A model generated the notes under the pieces. The model saw only the letters and a list, made by a program, of their open reading frames with translations. It did not search any database and was not told the DNA's origin. Of a stretch of 64,000 bases of DNA, positions 8,725-20,000 are shown one piece after another. Numbering within the stretch: position 1 is the stretch's first letter; each line of letters starts with the position of its first letter. The DNA comes from Caldilineaceae bacterium. Its GTDB lineage: Bacteria; Chloroflexota; Anaerolineae; Caldilineales; Caldilineaceae. The stretch lies in NCBI GenBank assembly GCA_022842065.1, contig JALHQH010000016.1, positions 152,453-216,452 on the forward strand. The letters run 5' to 3'. The position numbers and the translations under genes are program-made.

Positions 8725-10761
8725 ATGTCCTCCTTTCGTGTCGGCATTGACACCGGCGGCACTTTTACTGACCTGATCGCCCTAGACGAAAGCACTGGTG
8801 AAATTCACCTGGGCAAGGTTTTTTCGACCCCCGGTCAACCCGCCGAAGCGCTGCTCAATGCGCTGGCGCAGGCGCAGATCCCCTTGCCCGCCGTCAAGCA
8901 GTTGATCCACGGCACCACGGTGGCGACCAATGCGTTGCTCGAACACAAAGGGGCCAAGGTGGCCTATGTCACCACGGCCGGTTTTGAGGATATCCCCTTT
9001 ATCCAACGCATTCGCCGTGAATATCACTATGACCTGATGTGGAACAAACCGGCGCCGCTGGTCGAACGTTATCACTGCTTTGGCGCGACCGAGCGGGTTG
9101 ATTATCGCGGTGAGGTGGTGATCCCGCTTGACCTCGCCTCCCTGCAACCTGTGATCGACGCCTCACAACGGGGCGAAATCGAGGCGATCGCGGTCTGTTA
9201 CCTCTTCGCCTATTTACGCCCCGAACACGAGTTGACCACAGCTGACTACCTGCAGGCTGCGGGGATACAACGCCCCGTGTCGCTCTCTTCACAACTCTCG
9301 CCCCTCTGGCGTGAATATGAACGGGCCAGCACCACCATTGCCGATGCCTATTTGCGCCCCTTGCTGACCCGTTACATCGGCAGCTTAAACGAGCGGTTGA
9401 CCCAAGCGGGCTTAACCACCCCCTGGGCGCTGATGAAATCCAACGGCGGGGTGATGCCCTCCGGCGCGGTGGCCGAAAATCCGATCCAGACGGTGATGTC
9501 CGGCCCGGCCGGCGGCATGATCGCCTGTAAATATTTTGCCGGACTAAGCGGTGATGATCGCGTGGTCACCCTCGATATGGGGGGCACTAGTTGTGATGTC
9601 GGGTTGTTGGCCGGTGGCGAACAGCGCTACACCACTGAATTTGAGATCGAATGGGGCGTGCCGATTACCGTGCCGCTCATCGACATCCACTCGATTGGTG
9701 CGGGCGGTGGCTCGATTGCCTGGCTCGATGCGGGTGGCTTACTCCATGTCGGACCAGAGAGTGCCGGTGCCAATCCAGGGCCAATCTGTTACAACCGCGG
9801 CGGCACCCGCCCAACCACCACCGACGCCAATGTGGTCTTAGGCCGCGTGGCACCCAGCTCTTTTGTCAGCGGTTATGCGGATGACGCCGATCAACGGGCG
9901 GTGGCAGCCTTAACCGAACTCGGCGACAAGCTGGGGCTTTCCCTGTTGGAGACAGCACAAGCGATTGTTGAAATTGCCAATGCCAATATGAGTGATGCCA
10001 TCAAGTTGCTGACCCTGGAACGTGGTCTTGACCCGCGTCACTTTGCGCTCATGGCCTTTGGTGGCGCTGGTCCGCTCCATGCCGCAGCGATGGCGCGTGG
10101 CTTAGGGATGCCCAAGGTGCTCGTCCCGCCCTATCCCGGCATGTGTTCGGCGTTGGGCATGTTGGTGGCCGATCTGCGCATTGACAAAGTGACCACCTTC
10201 CCGGCGACCTCCGACCGGGTCACTTTCGCCGCGCTGGAGGAACGTTTACAGGCACTGATCGCCGCAGCCAGCGCTGAATTAGCTCACGAAGGCTTTACCA
10301 GTACACCCCAGATCAATGCCACGGTCAGTATGCGCTACTTAGGCCAGAATTACGAAGAAGAGATCCCCGTCGATCTCGACACGTTGCGCCAACAGGGATT
10401 GGCCACCCTTTTCACCGCTTTCCACCAGCACCATGAACAGCGCTATGGCTACCAGATTGCCGGCGAGACGATTGAACTGGTGGCCTTGAAGGTGGCGGCG
10501 GTCGGCCCCATGCCCAAGCCGACCATTCGGGGCGCGGGTGCTGACCATAAAGCCGCGGCGGGTCAACCCTTTGCACAGCGCCAGGTTTATTTTAAAACCA
10601 CTGGCTGGGTCGATTGCCCGATCTACTGGCGCAACGATCTGCCTGTCGGCACCCACTTGACCGGTCCGGCGATTGTCGAAGAGCTGGGCTGTACGACCTT
10701 GCTGGAGCCGGGGCAACGGTTGCATGTCGATGCGGCGGGGATGCTGGTAGTCACTGTCTGA
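8725..10761 (+). CDS. Hydantoinase/oxoprolinase A subunit (HyuA family), second copy
   Basis: The second HyuA has about 678 residues. It keeps DTGGTFTDL at the N-terminus, HGTTVATNALLEHKG, SGPAGGM, LDMGGTSCDVG and FGGAGPLHA. The frame opens at ATG 8713, but TGGAG inside that extension is well placed for ATG 8725, which also matches the paralogue's start. It follows the zinc-ribbon gene by 12 nt and is the natural partner of the HyuB at 6639. It is clearly related to but diverged from the copy at 502, so the two may serve different substrates. Confidence 0.9.
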   Translation: MSSFRVGIDTGGTFTDLIALDESTGEIHLGKVFSTPGQPAEALLNALAQAQIPLPAVKQLIHGTTVATNALLEHKGAKVAYVTTAGFEDIPFIQRIRREYHYDLMWNKPAPLVERYHCFGATERVDYRGEVVIPLDLASLQPVIDASQRGEIEAIAVCYLFAYLRPEHELTTADYLQAAGIQRPVSLSSQLSPLWREYERASTTIADAYLRPLLTRYIGSLNERLTQAGLTTPWALMKSNGGVMPSGAVAENPIQTVMSGPAGGMIACKYFAGLSGDDRVVTLDMGGTSCDVGLLAGGEQRYTTEFEIEWGVPITVPLIDIHSIGAGGGSIAWLDAGGLLHVGPESAGANPGPICYNRGGTRPTTTDANVVLGRVAPSSFVSGYADDADQRAVAALTELGDKLGLSLLETAQAIVEIANANMSDAIKLLTLERGLDPRHFALMAFGGAGPLHAAAMARGLGMPKVLVPPYPGMCSALGMLVADLRIDKVTTFPATSDRVTFAALEERLQALIAAASAELAHEGFTSTPQINATVSMRYLGQNYEEEIPVDLDTLRQQGLATLFTAFHQHHEQRYGYQIAGETIELVALKVAAVGPMPKPTIRGAGADHKAAAGQPFAQRQVYFKTTGWVDCPIYWRNDLPVGTHLTGPAIVEELGCTTLLEPGQRLHVDAAGMLVVTV

Positions 10762-10878
10762 TTGCTTTAGTTCGGCAAAATTCTACCTAACAAATTATCC
10801 GGATCTATGCGAAGTTCAAGATAGGTGGTGTAGAACAAACGGTCAGGGACGAACCCGCGTGGATTCGATCATTTGAAC

Positions 10879-10907
10879 TTGACAAATGCAGGTAGTAATT
10901 TTACTAT
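10879..10907 (+). promoter_or_regulatory. Candidate sigma-70-type promoter of the giant LamG gene
   Basis: TTGACA at 10879-10884, a 17-nt spacer and TACTAT at 10902-10907. The gap 10762-11043 contains no gene, and the preceding hyuA operon ends at 10761, so the 9.3-kb gene probably has its own transcript with a leader of roughly 130 nt. Confidence 0.45.
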
Positions 10908-11043
10908 CGCCGTGAGCAACTCTTTGTTAGATCGTTGATGGTTTGCACGCTTATTATGCGCAATTGCTCATTATTTTTTCGACTTCTTGCCTAGTATACT
11001 TTGTCACCTAGACCCTTTTTACAAGCGGAACCGGAAGAATTTT

Positions 11044-14000
11044 ATGCTCCTCGCCAAACCGAATATCAAATATATTAACACCGTGACCCATGAGAGCAAG
11101 GTCTTGATCGTCGCCAGCGTGGTCGAAGCCAGCGGCACGAAACTAATCTATACCATCAAACAAGATGGCTTTGAGGACAGTGCCTTGCAGAATCCCAACG
11201 ATTCTGGTTGGGAAGATTTCAAGGCGCTAGAATTGCCGGACGACAGCGTGGGCGACCCTTCGGTGGCTGAACAAGAAAGCCAAAATTTTACAGATACCAG
11301 CGGCAATTACCTCATTCGCTCGGTCTATAAGAGCGCTGATCTTACAGCAGCTGCGCCCGTACAACTGGTGTCACACAATGGCTATGTCTATCTCTTCCGT
11401 CAATCTACCCGCGGCACCTTGCTGGTTGACCGTTTTGTGCTGGACGGCATGACCAACAGCCTCAACCCGACGCTGGAGGTGCGTTACCGACGCAGCCGCC
11501 AACGCTACAAGCCGATCAAAGCCATGAAGATCAACAGCGGCGGCCAGATGGAAGCAATCGATGCGCTGGATTTCCGCGATATGCAAAACCTGCCCTTCTA
11601 CGAACCCACCACGGAGATCGGACCTAAGCTGTTGAATGGTCTGCTCGACGGTTGGTTTGGGGTGGTGGTCAACCCCACCCAGGAAGTCGAGGGCTATCGC
11701 TGGCATTTCTTTGTCTACAATGCCCCCAGCCAACGCATTGACACGCTGACCCTCCACTCTGGCGATGAGCAGATCTTTACCCTGCTCAACAGCACGTTGG
11801 CTTCAATTGATGATCTGACCAATGCCGTAACCTATGCTCGCGTGCCGGGGATCATTCAACAAAAAATTACCCTACAAGATAGCCAGGGACAGCCCTTGCT
11901 GGTGAACAATGGTTTGGCCGCCATTAAGTATGATGTGCAATATGAAGAGCAAACTGTAACGGGGCCGCAACTGCTACGCGATGCCAGCAAAATTATGCTG
12001 GCTGTTCCGACAGATGCTGGCATTGCCACCTTGAGCTTTGCCATTGCCGACGACGGTACATTGGCCCAGATCGCCCCGAACGTCCAGAACACCTTGATGC
12101 GCAGCAGTCAAAGCGAAGTCTTGCTGCCGCTGACCGTGCTGGATAACCTGCGCGCGGTCGGCGATACCCAACCCGCACCCAGCGGCACGATTGTGGGCAT
12201 GAGCCAATCCACCGATGATGCCACCGTCGAGAAAGTGCGCGTCCAGGTGGCAGACGCCGATCACGCCGCATTGGCCCAATTGAGTCGGGGCGATGTGATC
12301 AAACTCGCCAACACCACCAGCTACAATGGGCTGTACCAGGTGGCGAGCGTGGCGGACAACAACGCCTTTACGATCAATGCCGCCTTCACCTATGGCGAGG
12401 TGGGTGATTGGGAAAAGGTAGAGACGGAAGATACCGGGCTGATCTTTGATGGCATGATCACTGGCTATCAGAAAGTGGGGGCAGGTCTGCTCCAGGTCAA
12501 TGCCCTCAATCATGGCTTGGAGACAGGTGATTGGGTGCAGATTGTCGATAGTCCCGATCTGGCCGGTGAGTATCCCATCCTGGCCCAAGATGCCAACAGC
12601 TTCACCGTGCAACGTCTGTGGGTCAACGGCGACGCGATCAATCTCAAATTGGAATCGCGCAAACGGCGCGGCTTGGTCTTTGACGGCAAAAACGACTGGA
12701 TCGAAGTGCCGCTGAACGCCCCCCTCACCCTCACCACTGGTTTTGCCCTGGAAGCATGGGTGAAGCTCAACAGCGCCCAAAACCAGACGATCCTGGCGAC
12801 GGTGCCGGATGCACCCTATACCCAGGGCGGGATCAGCCGGGGCTGGCAAGCGATGTTGGGGGTCAACAATGGCAAATTTAGCTTTGCTTTTGTCCCGCTC
12901 AACCTGCCCGGCAGCGCTCCCCAACGGCTCGACTCCCCTACCCCGGCCACGCTCAACCAGTGGGTGCATGTGGCCTGCGCCTTGGACGACAAGGTGCTGC
13001 GTCTGTTGGAAAATGGCGTTGTGGTGGCGACCTTGCCCGTGGCAACATTGGACAAAGCCGCACTGGACGCCTATACGGCCTGGCTGACGCAGGTGCGCGC
13101 CGAGGTCAAACAGCAGGAAGCCACCACCGCGCTCCATGCCCTGCCGGCCCAACATCCCGCCAACTATGACCGGGGGCGGCTCGTAGTGCGAACCAGCAGC
13201 AAGGCGCTGAGCGGCGAGTTGGGCACGACGCTGGTGCTGGCTGCCGCCAACGAACAGACCGAGCAACAGTGGCGCATTGAAGGGGGGCGCCCCGCCGGTG
13301 CGCAAGGGGCAACCACGACCTTTGCCATTTATAACCTGGCCACGCAACTGGTCTTGGACAACAGTGGCAAACAGGTGGCCTGGCAGAATCTGGATAGCCA
13401 ACTGTGGTTGCTGGATAGCACCGGCGACGGCTATTTTCAGCTCCGTTCCCAACAGAATAACTTGGTGGTAACCGAGCGAGAGGGGGAATTGAGCTTACAG
13501 GCTGCCCTACCTGCTAACGCTCCCACTTTTGGGCAGCAACAGTGGTGGTTTGAAGCGTTGGGCGAGGGCAAGATAAATCTCATTCGCACCATCCAGAAAT
13601 TGCTGGAAGCCAACCAACCGCGCGCCGGTACAGGGATCTCGTTTAACACGTCAACGCTCACCCTGGCGGGGCAAATCAGCGCTGCGGATGTGAATAAGGC
13701 GGTCAAAACGCCCCAACTGCTCTTACAGGGGCAGTTGGCGGAAGTGCGTCTGTGGAATAACGGACGCAGTGACCAGGATATCCTCAACAATATGCACCTG
13801 CGCCTGACCGGGCGAGAGGTTGGCCTGATGGGTGACTGGCCGTTGGGTGGCGTAAGCGTCGATGAGGAGGACAAGCACCAGGTCTTTGACTTTTCCGTGG
13901 CTGCTAATCAGGGCATTGTGCATGGCGCGCCCTACGGCGGCGGCATGATGCTGGCGCGCACCTTGCGCGACAAGGTGACCCTGGCAGCCAAATATAGCAG

Positions 14001-17000
14001 TGACGAACTCTTTGCCGTGCGCACCGTCACCTATGTCGAAAGTTTCGAGTTCCGCACCGATAGCCGTGTTGACCCGCAGAATGCCGACGGCAAGGGCGGC
14101 GCTATCTTTAAGCCCTCGATTTGGGGGCAAATGAGCCGCAGCGCCGAAACCCGCCAAACGATCCCCCCCTTCCAGCCCGACTTCCAATTTGAAGCACTGG
14201 CCGATGGTTGGCATCGCGCCAGCTGTCGCTTTTTGCCGCAAGGGGTGCGCCTGGTGCGTTGTTTTGAGATTGCTGATGTCAAAGGCAATTGGCAGACATT
14301 GGAAATTCGGCGCAACAAAATTCAATATACTTCCAGTGTGGTCACCTTCAGCCAGATCGAGTCGACGGCCCAAATCCCCAGCTTAGTCAACCCGTTGACG
14401 GGACTTAGCGACCCCATCGCCACCGTGCGTCAGATCGAGCGCGGCGAACAAGAGGAAGCCGCCTTGGTCACCCGCCAAAAAGAGCTTGAGGCTTTACTCG
14501 CGGCTTGGAAGGATGATACCGCTGCGCGCAGCCGTCTTGCGGAACTGACGGCGCAGGCTGAAGATCTGAAGGGTCAGATCGCCCTGCTTGAAGCTGCGTA
14601 TAATCAATTAGTCATCAGCCCTCTTGGATATTGGTTTAAGATTGGCACCAATACTGTTGCGCCTATAAGATATATTCATCCCGACCTTCATAAGTTGGGT
14701 GGAGACCTGAGTACAAAATTGTGGGAGATATATTCGGACAGTCCTTTTGACGGTTATCTATGGAAGGTTGAATCATTTGGAAATGAAGTCAGAATTCGTA
14801 ATAAGTTATATACTGATTACCTTCTTTGCCTTTTGAGCAGTCTAGAACATCCACAAGAAGGATATGTGGCAGCCGCTCCTTCAGAAGATACAACGGCGGC
14901 AAGGGATTGGAAACTAGAAGAGGTTGAGGGCGGTCGTTTTAGAATGTTTAACGTAGCTTTCCAAAAATACATCTTTTCTTCTGGCGTAATTCTTGATTGG
15001 GACACTTGGCGGTGTGGACTTACGGAGGCGGCAGAACAATCCGGTACAATTTGGGAATTCGAAAAAACAGATCAGGAATTGGAGACTCTAGCGGACCAAC
15101 GGGCAGAATTGGAGCGACTCAAAGAGGCATTGAAGCCGATTCAAAACGAAATCGATCAACTCAATGCTGCATTGGGCGCTGCTGCCAGCCAGAAAACCCA
15201 ATGGGAGCAAGAGCTACAACAGATCAAAGACCAATTGGTCATCATCCGCCAGCGCATCAGCCAACTGACCACCAGCTATCTGAACCTGGTGGTCAGCCTG
15301 AATACCACCGCGCAAGCCATGCCCAACCTGCCTGGGCAAGCCGACCCGCAGGGTTTAAAGGTGCAGGCGGCGCTGCTGCCCTTTGCCCAGGCGGCCAGCC
15401 GGCTCCACGCTCTGGAAAGCTGCACCGGCCACGTCGCGCTAACCTATCTGGATCAATGGGGGCAGTTGCACCAGACCCGCTATGATACCGCCTATGATGC
15501 CGACGGCAAAGGCGAAGAATGGCTGGCTGACACCTATCGCGCCGCGTTGGTGTTGAACGGCAATCGACCGGCGCTGACCTTGCCGACGCGGATCTTCAGC
15601 ACGGTGAGTACGCAAATCACCATTGAATTTTGGGCCAAAGGGGGCAGCAACCTACCGCAAGCGCTCACCTTTTTGGGAGCCACGGATGGGCAAAATAACT
15701 CTTGCCTGCGTATCCAATTGCCCAATGAAAAGGGCGATATTGTCTGGGAAGCGGGCACAAAACCAGATAGTGGGGCTATTGACCGCTTAACCCAGCCCGC
15801 TGCGGCGCGTCTCTACCGCGAACGTTGGACCCACTGGGCCTTTGTCAAAGATAGCGCCAAAGGCGAGATGAAAATCTACGTCAACGGGCGGCTGTGGTAC
15901 GCCAACAACCCCAAAGAGAAAGATGGCGTGACGCTCAAACAGCCGATCTCCCCTATTACACGCGCCGCCTTGGCGGGCTTGCCCGGTGACAGTAGCACTT
16001 GGCAGGGGCAACTGGCTGAAGTGCGCATTTGGAATGTGGCCTTGGCCGAACGCGAGCTGGAAGCCAACAGCCGCTTGCTCTTACAGGGCAACGAGCCGGG
16101 GTTGATGGTCTACTACCCCCTGAACGAAGCGCAAGGTGATCTGGCGCGGGATGTCACGGGCCAGGGGCGCCACTTGACCGTGGCCGGGTGCAGTTGGGCG
16201 GCCTGTAGCGCGCCGATTGGGCGTCTCCACGATTATTTCGAACTGCTGGAGAACCCCACCCAGTTTGATGGGCAAAACACCTATATCCAATTGCCGCGGC
16301 TTAATCTGGATTGCAGCGAAGGGCTTACGTTAGAGGCTCTTGTCCGGTTTGATGCCGCGACCTCTCACTCCCCCATCATTGATCTGGGCAATGGCTCCGT
16401 CAGCGAAAATATTCGGTTGACTAAGGTTGGAACCAATCTGGCCTTTATGATAGTCAATAAAGTCAACGGTAATAGCCAGCTTTCCTATCTAGAAGCACCC
16501 AATGTTTTGCCGCTGAATGAATGGGTCTACATCGTTGCCACTATCCAAAAGAGCGGCCTGGCTGCCCTTTATGTCAATGGCAGCGCCAAAGCCAGCGGGC
16601 AAATGTCTCTTCCCGTCACGACCCTGCGCACCAGTAACTTTATTGGCAAAAGCGATCAGCAAGGCGATCTACTTTTTCAAGGCGAGATGAAGTTTGTGCG
16701 CTTGTACGAAAGTGCATTGAGTGCCGCTGAAATTGGGGACTATGCCCAACAGCACGCGGTGGGTCAGGAATTGCTCAACGTTGCCACGCTTTTTGATGGC
16801 AAGACGAAATTTGTACAACTGCCAGCCCTCAACAAGGACTTCAGCCAGGGCTTTACGGTGGAAGCCCTGGTGTACTTTGATGAATTTCAATCATGGTCGC
16901 GTATCATCGATCTGGGCAACGGCCCCGGCAGCCAAAATATTCTGTTGGCAAATGAAGTCACAACCAACAACCTGAGCTTGATGGTCATCAACAATGGTCA

Positions 17001-20000
17001 GCAGTACCTGCTCAAAGCCCAGAATGCCTTGCCCAAAGGCGAATGGGTCTATGTGGCGGCCACGATCCAGGCAGATGGGACAGCCAAGTTGTATATCAAT
17101 GGCGCGGAAAAAGCCAGCGGCCAGATGGCGCTGCCGATTACGGTAACACGCAATCAATGCTATGTGGGCAAAAGCAATTGGAACAACGATGCACTATTCA
17201 AGGGGCAGATGAATTTTGTGCGCCTGTGGAACCAAGCCCTCAGCCCGCTTGAAATTGCGCGTGCGGCCCAGCAATATTGCTATTCCGAACCAGCTTGTCC
17301 CTTCCCGTTGCTCAACACCTACACCCAATTTGATGGCAAGACAAAATTTGTGCAACTGCCGGAGATGAATGTCGACTTTAGCCAAGGACTGACCATTGTG
17401 GCGCATGTCCGTTTTGATGCGTTTAATGCCTGGGCGCGCATCATCGATTTCGCCAATGGCCGCGGTGACCAAGATGTGAAAACAATGCAAGACATTGTGC
17501 TGATGATGGATGGAGCAACCAGTGGCATTTATTGGACGGTCATCAACAATGGCCAGAGCTATTCAATCCATGCCACTAATGCCATCCCGCAGGGCGAATG
17601 GGTCTACGTCGCTGTGACTATCCAAAAGAATGGCATGGCGTCCCTTTATGTCAATGGCGTCGAAAAAGTCAGCGGACAGATGGCCCTGCCTCTCACGACC
17701 CTGCGCCGATTTAACTATATTGGCAAAAGTAATTGGACGCCCAAAGATGCGCTGTTTCAGGGGCAGATGAATTTTGTCCACCTCTGGAATCGCGCCCTCA
17801 GCCCAGTTGAAATCTTGCATATCGCGCAAAAACAACGACTCCTCCCGTTGCTCAATACCTACACCCAATTTGACGGCAACTCCACCTTTGTCCAACTCCC
17901 GGCCATGAATGCCGACTTGAGCGAAGGGCTGACCATCGAGGCCCATGTCCGCTTTGATGAATTTCAACACTGGTCGCGCATCATCGATCTGGGCAACGGC
18001 CCCGGTGGCCAAAATATTCTGTTGGCGAATGAAGGCACAACCAACAACCTGACCTTTTATATCTTCAAAGATGATCAACGGTACCAAATCATAGCCCAGA
18101 ATATCTTGTCCAAAGGCGAATGGGTCTATGTGGCAGCCACGATCCAGACGGATGGGACAGCCAAACTCTATGTCAATGGCGTCGAAAGGGCCAGTGGGCA
18201 GATGGCGCTGCCGGTCACGGTGCTGCGTACTCTGTGTTATGTCGGCAAGAGCAATTGGGCAGGCAATGCGCTCTTCAAAGGCCAGATGGACTTTGTGCGG
18301 CTATGGCGAACTGTCCTCGACCCCACGGAAATTTGGCGCAATGCGCAAACCTATAACCCACGCCCGCTCCACACTTCGGCGCTTTTTACCGGCACAGAAT
18401 ACAGTCGGGTCATGGTGGATGCCCAGCAGCGCAAAGATGCCATGATGATGCACACTTTGATCTGGGCCACCGACGAGGGTGTACGGCTGTTGGATCAACA
18501 GCGGATCGAAGCGCTCGATCTGAAATGGATCGGCAATGCCCAGATCAAACCAACCCTGATTGGCTATATGGAAGGTGCACCACCTGTACCCAGCGAAAAC
18601 TTGACCCAAGAGGACAAATACAATAGTGCTGCTTCGGTAGAGTTAGTCCAGTCCAGCGATGTGAACTATAGTTGGACGCGCGAGGAAAATATCGGTCTCG
18701 GCGCGTCGATCGAGGCGTTTATGGGCGCCAAGTCCATAACGCTGGTGGGCGGCGGCTTTTTAGCTGAAATGTTCACTTCTGCCGAAGAGAGTGAGTTGAA
18801 GGGTGGCGGCTCTCGCGATTTCACCTATCACTGGCAGCAAGCCAGCACGGTGGGTGCCAGCCACAGCCTCTCCCAGCGTGATCGCCTGGAATTACGCGGC
18901 AATCAAGAATTAGAGGCCAACTTCCCCGTGTTGGGCAAACGTTTTATCCCCAAAAATGTCGGCTATGCCCTGGTGACCAGCGGGTTGGCCGATATCTTTG
19001 TCAGCAAATTGCGCCGCACGGGCCGCATGGTGGGCTATCAGGTTTTGCCAGTGGATGGTGTGCCGCTGGATGTCAACACCATCACCTTCCTGATCAACCC
19101 GGCCTATACCATGGCCGGCAGCCTGGATGGCATGACCGGGACGCAGGCCACCAGCCAGCGTTTCTTCCGCCAGGTGCCCGACATGCGCGCTCAATATGGT
19201 TCGCTCTATCCAGCCAGCTATCTCCGCTTGGCCGAAGCCTACCGTCTGAAGGCTGACATCGAACGGCAAGATCAACGCCATCAAGCTTATTTTAATCAGT
19301 TTAATAGTCGTCTGCTTGACGAGGCATCGTTGGCTAGACAGATTGGTTCGGATGACGATACCCCGGTCAGCGTAAATTTACCGACGAGTGATAGCGGGGT
19401 CAGCAATAGTGCGTTGGAGGAAATTGATAAAAAAATTGCCGCCAAAGAGGATGAGCTGGCGACCCTGCAAAAAGCCACGCCAGTTGACCAGGCCGCGGTT
19501 GATCACTGTAAAGCGGAGTGGGACGGCCTGCAAGCCGAACGTTTACGGCTGTTGCAACAACAACAAGCAGATGAGCGCGACGCTGGCGCAGCGCGGCAGC
19601 GGGAGATCAAAAGCGCCTATAGCGACCTTTCGACCCGCGCCCATGCGACCGCAACATTTGACGGTTGGCAGCGGAACATGGAGAATTTACAGGTGCGCGC
19701 CGGCAAACGCAACATTGTCAACACCTATGTCTGGGATGGCGATGGTGGTCTGCATGTGGAAGAGCAGCAATTTGCCAGCACGGTGCAACATTCCATTGGT
19801 GGTTCTTTTGAAATGGATTTGGGCGTCGGTGGCGAGATGAAACTTGTCTTTGCCAAAGGCTTGTTTGAAGGCAAGTTTATGGCTCATGTTACGCTCACCC
19901 AAACCATGACCAAAACGGAAGCGGACAGCAGAGGCATGGAACTGCGCGTTGATTTAAGCGGAGTGGAAAGTCGGGGCATTACTGACTATAACGATTATCC

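Noticed and set aside
502..10761. Assigning HyuA/HyuB to hydantoin, 5-oxoproline or acetone
   Set aside because: Family motifs do not separate these activities, and neighbours do not point to one substrate.
11974..13452. 492-residue open frame on the minus strand opposite the giant gene
   Set aside because: It mirrors the codon bias of the plus-strand gene, has no family motifs or ribosome site, and the plus strand clearly encodes LamG and trefoil domains.
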